From JAAZVM01 sp041694155 (GTDB lineage Bacteria > Patescibacteriota > Gracilibacteria > BD1-5 > UBA6164), in NCBI GenBank assembly GCA_041694155.1, contig JASMTS010000003.1, positions 6,003 to 70,002 of the forward strand: 64,000 nt of DNA. Direction: 5' to 3'. The notes beneath the pieces are model-generated. The model saw only the letters and a program-made list of their open reading frames with translations. It was not told where the DNA came from and did not search any database. How positions within the stretch are numbered: the first letter of the stretch is position 1; each line of letters starts with the position of its first letter. Positions 42,935 to 55,400 of this stretch are shown here, one piece after another. A program made the translations under genes and the position numbers.

Positions 42935-44347
42935 CTATTTTAATATTTTTTGTAATTCTAATAACAAAGTATTAATTTCTTTATCGTTTGTTTGTATCTC
43001 ATTAAATATCTCATTTGGAGTTCTAATCTCTTCTTCTTTGGATTTATTTGGATTTTTTGCTGACAAATCAAAATCCTTAATATCTTCAAATTTTACAATC
43101 CATGAATTATCTCACAATTCCCTTTTTTTAAGTAATTCTGGAATATGTTTTATTTCATCATATTTTATAGGCTTATTTTTTGTAAGTTTTCTACCTAAAT
43201 CAATTTCATAATACCAAATATCTTTTGTTCTTCATTCCCTATCAAAGAAAATAATATTTGTCTTAACTCAACTATAAGGCAAAAATACTCAAGCCGGTAA
43301 ACTAATAATACTGTGAAGATTAAAGTTTTCTAAAATCTCTTTTTTGATATCTTTAAAAGCATTTCAAGTATTAAATAAAACTCACTCTGGAACTACTATA
43401 GATGCTTTTCATCATACTTTTAAGCTTTTGTAAATATGTTGCAAAAAAAGCATTTCAGTAGCATTTGTTTTAAACTGAAAATTTTGTTGAATAATATCTT
43501 TTTCTTTTCATCAAAAAGGAGGATTTGCAAGAATTATATCATGTCTGTCTTTTTCTTGTAATTGTCTAACATCAGTTGTTAGAGTATTTTTTTTATTAAT
43601 ATTTGGATTTGAAATACCGTGTAATATAAGGTTCATTACTCACATTATATAAGCAAGTCATGTTTTTTCATTTCAAAAAAAAGTATTTTTATTTAAAAAT
43701 TCTAAATCTTTATCACTTTTTACATTTGGTTTCATATGATTGAAAGCTTCAATCAAAAATCAACAACTTCAAGTACTTGGGTCGTAAATAGTTTGTCATA
43801 CCTTTGGATCTAATACATCTACCATGATTTTAATAATACTTCTAGGAGTATAAAACTCTCCAGAGTTTCAACCATCGTTTCACATACCTTGTAGCAAATC
43901 TTCATAAATATGACTTAATTCAAACAAGTCTTCTTGTTTTTGAAAATTTAGCTCATCTATTATTTCAACTATTTCTTTAAGAGTATGACCAGAATCAATT
44001 CTATTATCTATATAAGAAAAAATTTCTCAAACTTTGTATTTTATAGAATGATAATCTTCATTTATATTTTTAAATGATTTTAAGTATGGAAATAATTCTA
44101 GATTTACAAAGTCTTTTAAATCATCTCAGCTAGGTTTTTTAATCCAATTAGACCATCTATATTTCTCATCAATTATATAATTATAATCTTTTCAATCTAA
44201 AAAAGCATTATCTGATTCTCTGATTTCAAAATCATCTAAAAACTTTAAGAATAATATCCATGAAATTTGTTCTGTATAGTGCATGGCTCCTGAGATTCAA
44301 TCATCTCTTCTAAGTATATCAGTAATTCTTGATATTTTTTGTTTCAT
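42935..44347 (-). CDS. hsdM: Type I restriction-modification methyltransferase subunit
   Basis: 470 aa N6-adenine methyltransferase. An N-terminal helical HsdM_N domain (KISRITDILRRDDGISGAMH ... YTEQISGILFLKFLDDFE) precedes the N6_Mtase domain: GEFYTPRSIIKIMVDVLDPK, SAM-binding YDPSTGSCGFLIEAF, target motif LANPPFGGKEKD, PEGVLFNTGNAFKDIKKEIL and ISLPAGVFLPYSGVKTNIIF. The C-terminus NEIQTNDKEINTLLLELQKI contacts HsdS. Stop is TAG. Complete. Confidence 0.94.
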
Positions 44348-44374
44348 TGTTGGAGTGGCTTAATTATTAAAATA

Positions 44375-45529
44375 TTATTCTTTAACTAATCTTCCCGCGA
44401 AAGCTTCTTTTAATAAACTTTGTTTCATTTCTTCTAAATCTTTTAATTTATTTTCATATTTTTCTTTTAAAACTCTATTTTTTTCAAATACTTGGTCTAA
44501 GTATTTTACTATTTCTATTTGTTTTTCTAGTGGTGGAAGTGGGATTTTTATTTTTCTCATAACTCATATAGGTAACTGAGGTTGAGCACTTCAAGAGACC
44601 AAAGATTGTTTTTGCTTAAAAAAATAATTTGAATTTATAAAATGTATTAAATATTTTGGGAAAATTTTATTTAGATCTATTCTTAGAACAACCATTCAAG
44701 AGTTTATTCTAACAAATTTATAAGGAAAATTTTCATCAATATAAGCTGTATTTCAAATTGTTCATCTTGTAGTTACAATTATATCATTTAAAAAAGCTTT
44801 TCATTTTCCTAATAAATTATATTTTTCTTCTGTAATAAAATCTAATTTATCAAAATTAAAAAATCAATTTCTTACATTTGAAGTATTTAAAAATAAACAA
44901 TATCATTTTTCAGAAAATTCAGATTTTTTGGGGTAGTTTTTACCTCTATCTCAATCAACAATATCTAAATAGTTTTTATCTCACATTTTTATTTCAAGCT
45001 CTGATTCCCTAAAAACTTCTTCTAAAACACTTTTATTTAATTCATCACAATTTTCTAAATTCTTTTTCGTTAGTTCTATAGATTTATCTATTTTTTCAAA
45101 AGATGAGTCTAATTTTTGAACTATTAGTTTTTGAGTTGGAAGTGATGGAAGTGGGATTGGTAAATCAACTAATGATCATCTTGTGATTTGAGGTTGTGCT
45201 GAACCAGAAATTACTTTTGAAAAGTCTAAATTTTTAAAAGCATAATAAAGAAAATTTAAATAAATAATATTATTATCTTTTATATGAGAAACCATTGCAT
45301 TTCAATTTATCCATGAAAACTTTTCAGAAATATTTATACTTCAACAAGTAGCTCATCTACATGTAATTAAAAGCTCTTTTTCTTCATGGTTAAAATTATT
45401 ATACTTTCATATAATTCAATTTGCTCAAAATACTGGATATTTTCAATCTTCTATCATTTCTTTTGTAGAAATGGTTTTAGGTTGGTATAAATCACAAATT
45501 TCTCAAAGTTTTTTTGTTGGATATGGCAT
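44375..45529 (-). CDS. hsdS: Type I restriction-modification specificity subunit
   Basis: 384 aa with two target-recognition domains, each followed by a conserved helix. TRD1 (~1-145, PTKKLGEICDLYQPKTIS ... GSAQPQITRGSLVDLPIPLP) is followed by coiled coil 1 (LPTQKLIVQKLDSSFEKID). TRD2 (~200-330, YLDIVDGDRGKNYPKKSEFS ... SGSAQPQLPIGVMRKIKIP) is followed by coiled coil 2 (LPPLEKQIEIVKYLDQVFEK, LKEAFAGRLVKE). This gives the enzyme a bipartite recognition site that cannot be read from sequence alone. 27 nt before hsdM. Confidence 0.93.
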
Positions 45530-45550
45530 TTATTTAGTTAGTTAGTTAAT

Positions 45551-47716
45551 TTATTTTTTTACCCTATTTGGTATATATTTTTTTATTCACAATAAGCTAT
45601 GTAATGATTGACGTTCTCTATGTTCAATATAATGATTATTCATATATATTTGTATAAAGAAAGACATTGTTTTAAGTGCTAAATTATTTTTATCTTCTTT
45701 AAATTTATTATATAGATCTCTTAATTCTTGATATTTAAATTTTCAATAATTTAAACTAAATAATGAATATAATAATTCATAAGATGGATATTGATTTTTT
45801 TTAGTAATAGATCTTTGTAAATCTAATAATTGTTCTATACTAACGGATTGAAAAATTTTAAATAAAATTCACATTATTGTTCTTAATCACATATTTTGAA
45901 CAAATTTTTCTATTTTTTTCTTCTTATCAAATTCGGAAATATATTTATTTCCTTTTCTTTCTTCATAAAAATCTATCATTTTTTCTATAGATTTTTCAAA
46001 GTCCTCTGATTTAATCATTTCCAACAAATAAGACATTAATCTTAATCATAAATTTTCAATATCAAGCAATAATTCTTCTAGCATCTTTTTTTCTAAACTT
46101 CAAGACCTATTTTTCAAAATTTGTCATAAAACCTCTATTACTTTAAAAGCCTTACTCAATTCTAATAAGTCTTTATCTTCTTCAATTTCATTATCTGTAA
46201 ATTCTTTATAATTTTTATTACTATTATCTTTACTTTTTTGTTCTTCTTTTCTATTTTCCGAAATACTTTTATTACTTAATATAGACTCTGGTAATTCATT
46301 AACTAAATTATTTAAAAAACAAGTATCATCATTTGATAATAAATTAACTTTATAATTATCAAATATAGTTATACAATGAAGTTGAATTTCTTCTAATAAT
46401 TTAGTATTAGAAGTATGATAAATTGTAAAAATTAATATATTTGAGCTAGATTTTTTATAAATAGTATCACTTAATTTTTCTATTATTTTTATATTATTTT
46501 CTTTATCAGCTATAAATTTTCAAACAAAATAATAAAATATATATTCAAATTCAAATTTAACTTTAAAATCTTTATTTTTAAATATTGCATACTGATCATC
46601 TTGAAGCTTATTTAATGATGAATTGGGCATTTTAGTATAGTTTTCAAAATACTCAATTTTAAATTTTACATATTCATCATTTGTTATAGAACCAAAATTA
46701 TATCAATTTAACTTATATATTTTATAAGATAAATGTTTTAAGAAATTTAAACAAGAATCCCGATCAGTATTATTAATACATTTTTTATCTAATTGAGATA
46801 TTATTAATGCATGGTAACAATGTCAGTATGAAGTCAAAGTTAAATCTCTAGTAGCTACATTTTCAAAAGCTTGAATAATAGATAATAAATAAAATGGATG
46901 CATAGGAACGTTATGATTTCTATTTGTAATATCATCAATTCTATTTTCTAATGAATCAAAAATTTTATCATAAACTTCATCTTCCTCTTGATAATCTTTT
47001 TTTAACCAATTTAAAATTAATTCGTGTTTCTTAGAGTTATTAAATGTATTTATTGAATAAATGTCAAAATCAATGTAATCTTCCTCATCTTTAAAATACA
47101 TAACAAAATCATCATCTGAAATTATGAATATAATTTTTATAAAATGTTCTTTACAATAATCTATAAATTTTTTATTAACTCATTTATGATAATTATCAAC
47201 TATGATTATTTTATTATTTCTTTTTTTATAATTTTCTAAATTACAATTATATTGATCAATTATTTCTTTTTCTAAAATTTTATTAAAATTTATATTTCAC
47301 CTATTAATACTATTTCAATTTAATAAAATTGGAAAAAAATCAGAATATAATGATTCTAAAAAAATTTTTTTTCATATACTTGTTTTTCAAGAAAGATCAT
47401 TTCACTTAAGAAAACAACATTTATTCTTTTCGTCCAAAAATGAATTTAATGAACCTTCAATATTATTTTCTTCTTCTCAAGAAATAAAATAAAATTCAGG
47501 CCATACAAATAATTTGGATAAATTAAATCAAGCAAATTCAAGTTTTTCAATAGATTCTATAAAAGATTGTTTAATTAAGCAAGTTTCTTTATTTTTATCA
47601 ATATTAGTCTTTGAAAAATTATAATTATTTATAATTTTAGTATTACTTGATTCAATATTATATATAGAATCAGATTTTTGTTGTTGAATATCAATTCAAT
47701 AATTTTTATCTGTCAT
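45551..47716 (-). CDS. P-loop STAND-like ATPase in the hsd operon
   Basis: 721 aa. After a ~70-residue N-terminus comes LFVWPEFYFISGEEENNIEG, the P-loop CFLKGNDLSGKTSIGKKIFL (~98-117), Walker B KIIIVDNYHKG (~165) and a sensor-like IIFIISDDDF, then a winged-helix-like stretch. Residues ~250-720 are helical repeats with a charged linker (KEEQKSKDNSNKNYKEFTDN). The order, P-loop NTPase then long alpha-helical C-terminal region, resembles NACHT/STAND defence ATPases. No obvious effector domain is fused; the 124-aa protein just upstream may be the partner. It lies between hsdR and hsdS with 3- and 21-nt gaps. Confidence 0.75.
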
Positions 47717-47719
47717 AAT

Positions 47720-48094
47720 TTAAAATAGTAAAGTAATATAAGTTCCTATTGAAGCTCATAATTTGTATAATTTTCAAAAGGTTTCTGATAATCAAACTGT
47801 TTTTGCAGTTATTTCTTTAAGTTTTGAAGCATATTCTTTGTATCAATTTAATATTCAATTTGTAGATTTTTGTACAATACTATTTTTTAAATCATTCTCT
47901 TTTCATTCAATTTCATCAGAATAAACTCATTTAGATTTTAAATCTTCTTGTATTTTTAATAAAAAACTTATTAATTCTTTTTCATTTTTTTGAATTTCAA
48001 AATTTAATTCAAAATTATTTCATCATATATTAAAATTTCAATTTAAATTCTCAATATTATTTATTTGAGAAGCTTTTTGATTTCATATTTTCAT
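47720..48094 (-). CDS. Small partner protein of the STAND-like ATPase
   Basis: 124 aa. The N-terminus KIGNQKASQINNIENLNGNF then NIGGNNFELN is a short Asn/Gly repeat stretch, followed by a helical charged region (IQKNEKELISFLLKIQEDLK) and an amphipathic or weakly hydrophobic C-terminus (FGKLYKLGASIGTYITLLF) that could insert in a membrane. Ends 3 nt before the ATPase start, so surely co-translated. It looks like an effector or sensor partner, but no family is recognised. Confidence 0.7.
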
Positions 48095-48118
48095 AATATT
48101 TTATATTTAAGAACTAAA

Positions 48119-50464
48119 CTACTTAACATATAAACTCCTTTGCACCTCATAATAAGCATTTTTCAATTCTTCTACTCATCAAAACTCTTCTGCTAACTCT
48201 CTTGCTTGTCATCTATTAAATAGTTGAATTTTACTAGATAAAGAGTCTTTTCTAAATTCTAAAATTCAGTTTTTTACATACAAAGCAAGTAAAAACTCTA
48301 AAAATTCTCTAGCCTTTAAACTATCATATTTATCTACTATTTCTTCTCAATAAATAGACCTTTCACTTCTGTATTTTATATCACTACCATATGATAGATG
48401 AGCTAATATATCAAATATATCTGAATCACTAGCTTCAAACATATTTTTTAAATCATCTAGTTGTTCTTTATCAAGTCATATATTATATAATCCATTTAAT
48501 AACTCTTCTCTTGTTTCAGGATTAGACCATAATTCTCTAAGTTGATGTTCATCTTTATAAAAATTAGGTAATTCTCATACTATTTTTTGTAAAAACTCTT
48601 CACTACTTAAATGTTTTCATGTACTTGGATCAAGATATCTAGTTTCTATATCTATAACCTTTAATTCTCTCCTATCTCAAAGCTTAACTACAAGTTTTTC
48701 TTTTTTTTCTTTTGGTTCTTTTCAATCATCTACTGGTAATGTATCAATTGGAGTTTTTGATTCTTTATTGTTTTTTTCTTTACTATCTATTAAGTTTTCT
48801 TCCTCTGGTCATCAGTCCCATAATTCATCTCTAAAATCATTAGTAGCACCTAAAAAGTCATAAATAGTAAAATAATCTTTTCATTCAAAAACTCTTGTTC
48901 ATCTACCTACTATTTGTTTATATTCAACTATACTTCAAATATTTCTAACAAGTACTATATTCCTTACATTTAAAGCATCTACTCAAGTTGTTAACATTTG
49001 AGATGATGTCAAAATTACTGGGATATCTTTATCATTGTCTTGAAATCTTTCTAAATATTGTTTTCATAATTCTCATTCATTACTTGTTACTCTCACGCAG
49101 TAATCTGGGTCATTTACTGTTTTATACTTATTTATACTATCTCTAATCCTAAGAGCATGATCCTGGTCAGTACAAAAGATTATAGTTTTATCCATTTTAT
49201 TTATCTGATTTAATATTGTCTGAGCTATTAAATCACTTCTTTCAGGTATTATTATATTTTTCTCCATATCTTTTGTGTAGTATACATCTTTGTCTGCAAC
49301 TCATGATAAAACAGTATCTCCAGAATTTAATGCTAGTTCATCAATATTTAGTTTTATTCTTTTGATTTTAAAAGGTGTTAAAAATCAGTCATCAATTCAA
49401 GATTTTAAAGAGTATTCATAAACTGGTTTTCAGAAATATTTATATGTATCAATATTATCTTCTCTTTTTGGTGTAGCTGTAAGTCATAAATGAACAGCCG
49501 CTTCAAAATGCTTTAATATTTCAGCCCAATTTCAATCATCACGAGTTCATCATCTGTGACACTCATCAATTATTATTAAATCAAAAAAATCTTTTGGGTA
49601 CCTTTTAAAATATTGTTCTTCTATATATTCAGAATTATCAGATGATTCATCATCATCATTTTGATTTCATCAAACAAGAGCTTGATAAATAGCAAAAAAG
49701 ACATTTGCATTAGTAGGAACTTTTCATCATCTTTTTTTAATTTCTATTCAGTTGATTTTTAATATATCTTTTTCAAGTGGATTAAAAGTATTCATTGCTT
49801 GATCTACAAGTACATTTCTATCAGCAAGAAAAAGTATTCTTGGTCTTCTATTTCATATACCATCAAGTGACCATCTAGACATAAATAACTTATAAACAGC
49901 TTGAAAAGCTATTACAGTTTTACCTGTACCAGTAGCAAGAGTTAAAAGTATTCTTTTATTGTCTTCCGCTATAGCTTCAATTACTTTATTTATAGCTATT
50001 TCTTGATAGTATCTAGGTTTTTTATCAGAAAGTAAAAAAGGTTCTTCTAACAACTTTTGTTTTGTTAGATTATCTTTTCAAATTGTTTTTTTATATAACT
50101 CTTCAGGTGTTGGGTATTTTTCTATAATATTTCAAATAGAGTTCTTAATATCATACTCATAAATTTCTCTACCATTTGTTGAATAGACAAATCTAAGATT
50201 TAATATATTAGCATAATCTTTTACTTGCTCCAATCACTCTGTAACATACAAATCTTGTTTTTTAGCTTCTATAATAGCTAATTTAACTCATTTATATGTA
50301 AGTATATAATCAGCAAATTTTCTTTTTCACCTTTTTCATCACAAACCTTTTCTCCCAGCTGTAAAATAGTATTCTCTTATAATACTTGTTTCTTCCCAAT
50401 TACTATTTTTTAAACTGGGGTCTATATATTTTGCTCTTGTGTCAGATTCTGAATAATTTAACAT
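48119..50464 (-). CDS. hsdR: Type I restriction-modification restriction subunit
   Basis: 781 aa, first gene of the operon. N-terminal nuclease region with FADYILTYKGVKLAIIEAKK (D...EAK motif) and LRFVYSTNGREIYEYD; SF2 translocase with Walker A LATGTGKTVIAFQAVYKLF (~145), LFLADRNVLVDQA, LIIIDECHRGG (DECH), HLGLTATPKREDN, then domain 2 with TIIFCTDQDHALRIRDSINK, ILTSSQMLTTGVDALNVRN and IVGRGTRVFEGKDYFTIYDF. The C-terminal HsdR helical domain binds HsdM. Complete. Glycine codons mix GGN and TGA, as in neighbours. Confidence 0.94.
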
Positions 50465-50544
50465 ATTTTAATTTAGGAGAATAAATAAACTAAGATAATA
50501 AAAAATTTAAAATGTACTTAAAATAATTTTTATTAAGTAACAAA

Positions 50545-50796
50545 TTAAACCTCAGAAATCAATCTTTTATTCCTAAAAGCAATTCAAGAAGCAGATTTTA
50601 AATATTTTTCAAAATCTAAGGCTTCTTTTTTGTTTTTAAAAGCTGAATAAAAAACTAATTCCCAAGGTTTATATTTATTTGTATGTCTTGATTTTCATGT
50701 ATTATGTTCTTCTAATCTTTGTTTCAAGTTTTCGCTAAATCATGTATAAAATTCATTTCTTTTTTCCAAGCTTCTTATAAGATATACATAAAACAT
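50545..50796 (-). CDS. GIY-YIG domain endonuclease-like protein (UPF0213/YhbQ type)
   Basis: 83 aa, a single GIY-YIG domain: FYVYLIRSLEKRNEFYTGFS (YVY...FYxG), ENLKQRLEEHNTGKSRHTNK (catalytic Arg then HN-G-S-T), KPWELVFYSAFKNKKEALDF (Glu) and EKYLKSASGIAFRNKR. Size and spacing match the standalone YhbQ/UPF0213 group. Followed on the minus strand by the hsd operon and preceded by the repeat block at 50890-50985. Confidence 0.88.
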
Positions 50797-50889
50797 TTTT
50801 TATTCATTAACAATATACATTTATAATTAATAGCCGTTCTTAGCTAAAGCTACGAAGGGCATTCTTCAATTCTAATGGTTGCTTTATTT

Positions 50890-50985
50890 AAAGTTTTTTC
50901 TTCGTAATTAGTATTTGATGGCTGTGCCATTCAAAGTTTTTCTTTGTAATTAGTGTTTGGTGGCTGTGCCATTCGAAGTTTTTTC
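50890..50985. repeat. Two tandem ~42-bp units plus a partial third
   Basis: Units 50890-50932 and 50933-50974 differ at a few positions. Each starts AAAGTTTTT, continues TAATTAGT-TTTG and ends GGCTGTGCCATTC, with the inverted repeat TGGC-TGT-GCCA inside. A partial third unit (GAAGTTTTTTC) follows at 50975-50985. It lies next to the GIY-YIG gene. Confidence 0.75.
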
Positions 50986-51053
50986 ATCGAAAAAACGAAG
51001 AATGGTGGAGTTTATAGAAGAGAATTTGAATGAAATATTGTATAAATAAACAA

Positions 51054-51130
51054 ATAAAAAAATCCTAGATTTGAAATCTAAGATTTTTGTTAATTTGAAT
51101 GAAAAAAATGAAATATAAATTTCCTTATTC
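51054..51130. repeat. Direct repeat copy 1 (with hairpin), upstream of fic
   Basis: Contains AAATCCTAGATTT-G-AAATCTAAGATTTTT (a terminator-like hairpin with T-run), then TTAATTTGA and AAATGAAATATAAATTT. A nearly identical ~70-bp copy is at 55511-55586. Confidence 0.75.
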
Positions 51131-51227
51131 CATTTTTTTGAATATAATTGGAATATAAAATTCTTTATTCCAAATTAAGATATAAAATTGTAATAAGGAT
51201 TATATTATTTCATTAAATATTAAAAAA

Positions 51228-52361
51228 ATGGAAAATAAATTTAAATCATGAAAATATATACAACAATATCAATATAAAAGCTTTTTACCTGAAAAAATTA
51301 ATAAAAAATTTTCATGGGAAGATTCAAAAATAAATATATTACTTGAAAAAGCCAATCTAGAATTATGAAAATTAGAAAGTTTTTCAAAATTTATACCTGA
51401 TATAAATTTTTTTATAAGTATGCATATTTCAAAAGAAGCAATTCAATCAAGTAAAATTGAATGAACAAAAACTGAATTTGATGATTTATTTGCAAAAGAC
51501 ATAAGTTATAAAAGTATAGAAGAAAGAAATGATTTAATAGAAGTACAAAACTATATTAGAGCTCTTAATCTATGAATAAAAGAATTAGAATCTTTACCAT
51601 TATCATTTAGATTATTTTGCAATATCCATAAAGAGTTACTATCATGAGCTAGATGAGAACACAAAAATCCATGAGAAGTAAGAAAATCTCAAAACTGGAT
51701 TTGAGGTTCTAGTTTAAGTGATGCTTTTTTTATCCCACCCCATCAAAATGATTTATCGGAATTAATAACTGATTTTGAAAAATTTTTACATAATGATGAA
51801 TTAGAAATTCCTGAATTAATTAAAATAGCTATTGCTCATTATCAATTTGAAACTATTCATCCATACCTAGATTGAAACTGAAGAATTTGAAGATTAATGA
51901 TCATATTATATTTAATTGAAAAAAATATAATTTCTTCTCCAATATTATATATTTCTGATTTTTTAGAAAAAAATAGATGATCATATTACGATGCTCTAAC
52001 AATTGTAAGAAAACAAGATAATATAGAACATTTTATAATGTTTTTTCTTAATTGAATAATTGAAACATGCAAAAACTCTACTAATACTCTAGAAAAAGTT
52101 TTACAAATCAAAGAAGAATCTGAAAAAAAATTATTATATTTTTGAAGAAGAATTGAAAAAGCACAAGTTATTCTAAATTATTTATACTCAAACCCAGTAG
52201 TAAATTATAAAGATATAATGAATATCCTTGATATATCTTCAGCAACAACTGCAAATAAATTTATAGAAGATTTTATTAAAATTTGAATTTTAGAACAAAA
52301 AACACTTAATAAAAGAAATAAAGAATATGTTTTTGAAGAATATTTGAAGTTGTTTAGATAA
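51228..52361 (+). CDS. Fic-family protein
   Basis: 377 aa. An N-terminal Fic_N-like region with ISKEAIQSSKIEGTKTEFDD (the inhibitory-type SxxIEG helix) precedes the FIC core: IAIAHYQFETIHPYLDGNGR then IGRL (~203-225, complete HPFxDGNGRxxR AMP-transfer motif). A C-terminal winged helix (YKDIMNILDISSATTANKFI) suggests DNA binding or autoregulation. The (S/T)xxxE(G/N) helix means it is probably self-inhibited. Complete, A-rich leader, no Shine-Dalgarno. Flanked by the ~70-bp repeats. Confidence 0.93.
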
Positions 52362-52426
52362 GATATATAATCTGATTTTAAATATAAGATTTTTGTAATT
52401 AATATAAGTTATTAAAAAGCTCATTT

Positions 52427-52456
52427 TTGACAAAATAAAGCTATTTATGGTAAAGT
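52427..52456 (+). promoter_or_regulatory. Sigma70-type promoter of the recQ-like gene
   Basis: TTGACA (52427-52432), 18 bp, TAAAGT (52451-52456) preceded by TGG; 32 bp before the ATG. Confidence 0.5.
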
Positions 52457-52487
52457 AATATTATATATAAATACATATATAATATTT

Positions 52488-55400
52488 ATGAAAATAACTA
52501 CTTTTGACTTATATTGAAACGAATATACAAACAATCATGGAGTAAACACATATCATGATGTATTTTTTGATTGAAAAAATATAAGTTATAAACAAAAAGT
52601 AGAAAAAAAAGTAAATAAAATAGAATTAAGTAATATTTTAAACAATTCAGATTATAAAATATGTCATAATTTTTTTTGATATGATTGATGAAAATTACCA
52701 ACATTATTGAATCATAAAGAAAAAAATATTGATACTTTACTAATTGATAGTCTAATATCATTCAATAAAACTCATCATAACCTCAAAAAATCAATAAATA
52801 ATGATCCACTAGAAGATTCTAAAACTACTTTTGATGTACTAAATAAAAATCTACAAATTTTTCACAGTTTGAATTCAAAAATTAAAAATATCTTATTTTC
52901 GCTTTTATATGAAAATAATTTTTATAACGAGTTCTTTAATTTTTATAATGATATAAATTGAAATAAGCTAAAAAAATTAAGTAATAAAGAAATTGTAAAT
53001 GAATTTAAATTTATTCTATCAAATAATGAATTGCTTAATAATCAAAGTATTGAAGCGATTAAATCATATATTTTTGGTGAAAATATTAATCAAAAACTAG
53101 CTATTTCTTATTTAGTTTTATTTATAGATAAAAAAACAATAACTTTATCAGACTTTATATTCAATGAAAATGTTGAACTAAGAAATTATTTAAGAAATAT
53201 ACTGAATTCTTTTTATTCTAATATAACAAAGGATTTAAATAACAATATAAAAACTCACTTAAAAAAATTTTCATGATTCAATGATTTTAGATGAAATACT
53301 CAAGTTGAATGAGTAAGAAATTGATTAGAAAATAATGATTTTTTAACCATTTTATCAACATGAGGTTGAAAGTCATTAATATATCAACTTCCTGCATGGC
53401 TTATTGGTAGTAAATTATGACATTTAACTTTAATTATTACACCTTTAAAAGCATTAATTAAAGATCAAATTGATTGATTAAGAGATAAGCAATTTAATGA
53501 AGTAAATTATTTATCATGAGATCAAAACTGAATAGAAAAAGACATAATTTACAATAAAATTAAATCATGAGAAACTAAAATACTTTTTATAACTCCTGAA
53601 GCATTAAGAAGTGAAAAAATATTAGAGTTACTACAAAACAGATATATTTCAAGAGTTGTTATAGATGAAGCACATACTCTTATTTTATGGTGACAAGAGT
53701 TTAGACCTGATTATTTCTTTATAAAATATTTTATAGAAGATATTGAAAAGAAAAATCTAAATAAAAAAATTAATTTAACTTTATTAACTGCTACAGCTAC
53801 AGTTGATGTAGAAAAATGAATTCTAGATTACTTTAAAAATAAAGATATAAAACTAATAAAAGCAAAAGAAATATTAAAAGAAAATATTAAATGAAGTGTT
53901 ATAAATATTGAAAAAAAAGAAGAAAAATTAGAAATACTTGTAAACAAAATCAAAGAAATAAATATAGATAAAAATCCAACTATTATATTTACTTGAAGAA
54001 TTAAATCAGCAATAGAAATAGAAAAACATTTAAGAGATGAATGAATAAATATTAGGTCATTTTTTGCTTGAATGAAACTAAATGACAAAAAACAAGTTCA
54101 AGAAGATTTTATTAAATGAAAAATAAATGTAATTGTTGCAACAAAAGCCTTTTGAATGTGAATTGATAAAGATAATGTTAGATATGTAATTCACTATGAT
54201 TTACCTTGAAATATTGAGGACTATACTCAAGAAATTTGAAGAGCTTGAAGAGATTGAAAAATTTCTCAAAACATAATTTTTTATGATAAACTTGATATAG
54301 AAAAAAGAATAAAAAACCTAAGTTATAGTGGATTAAAGTACTATAATATAAAGAAGTTCTTAAAGTATGTAAACATTAAAGATAAAGTAGTTCTTTCTCC
54401 TAGAGAAATTGCCATTAAAAGCTGAATAAAAACAAATAACAAAAATTGGATTACTGAAATCAAAATTTTATTAAGTTTTTTAGAAAATGAAGAATTTAAT
54501 TGAATAAATATATTAAAAAGAAAGTATGACAATACTTTTGTATTATTTAATAAAGTTGAGAATAAAGTTTTAAATAATTGTTATGAAAAAATAGAAAAAG
54601 ATAATTTTTTAAATGCAGAAGAAAAAGTTTTAGCTAAAGTAATAATATTAAAAATTATTGAAGAAAAGAAAGCAATTGATTTAAATAAACTTGAAGATAA
54701 TTTTATTAATGATTTATGAGAAGATTTTGAATATAATAAAATAAGAATTAATAAGGTTACAAGTACTATTAAATCACTTAATATACTTTGAAAATCAAAT
54801 AATAATGATGAAATAGATGTTATAATTGAAGCTTGAAGCTTATTAAAAGATGAAAATTATAGAGATAATATATTTAATATATATAAAAAAAGAGTTAAAA
54901 ATATTGAATCATTTGAAGAATCAAATAGTGCTAGTTTTCATGATAAAATAAAAAATTATTATTTATTTAAAAGTATAATAAGTGAAAAAAAATGAATAAT
55001 TATATCTAAAAATAAAGAAAATTTAATTAAACATTATGAAGCAAGTGCAAAAGAATCTAAATTAATTTTAGATTATATATACAGTGATTATTGAGAAGTA
55101 AATATAAAAAATTCAGTAAATCTTAATGAGTTATTAATTCATTTACAAAAAAATTATAAATGAAACTACACTATTAGTGAATTAAAAGAAAGATTGTTTT
55201 TTTTAGATTCATTATGAATTATAAAAGTTAAGAATTGATTATTAGTATTTTTAACTAGATTTAATTTATATTTTGATGATAAAATTATAGATAATACTGA
55301 ATGATTTAAAGAATATATATCAAAAGAAGAATTTAAAAAAGATTTAATTAATAAACTTGAATTGTATAAAGAAGTAAAAATAAATAAGTTATTAGCTCTT

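Larger units (their letters stand above)
50797..51227. other. 431-bp non-coding region with repeats, less AT-rich than its surroundings
   Basis: No reading frame is convincing here. From ~50828 to 51010 the base composition is visibly richer in G and C than anywhere nearby and holds the tandem repeat 50890-50985, plus small palindromes AGCTAAAGCT (~50842) and TGGC-TGT-GCCA. From 51050 on it is AT-rich with the direct repeat/hairpin 51054-51130 and presumably the fic promoter. Confidence 0.6.

Noticed and set aside
50890..50985. CRISPR array
   Set aside because: Only two and a half adjacent units with no spacers and no cas genes.
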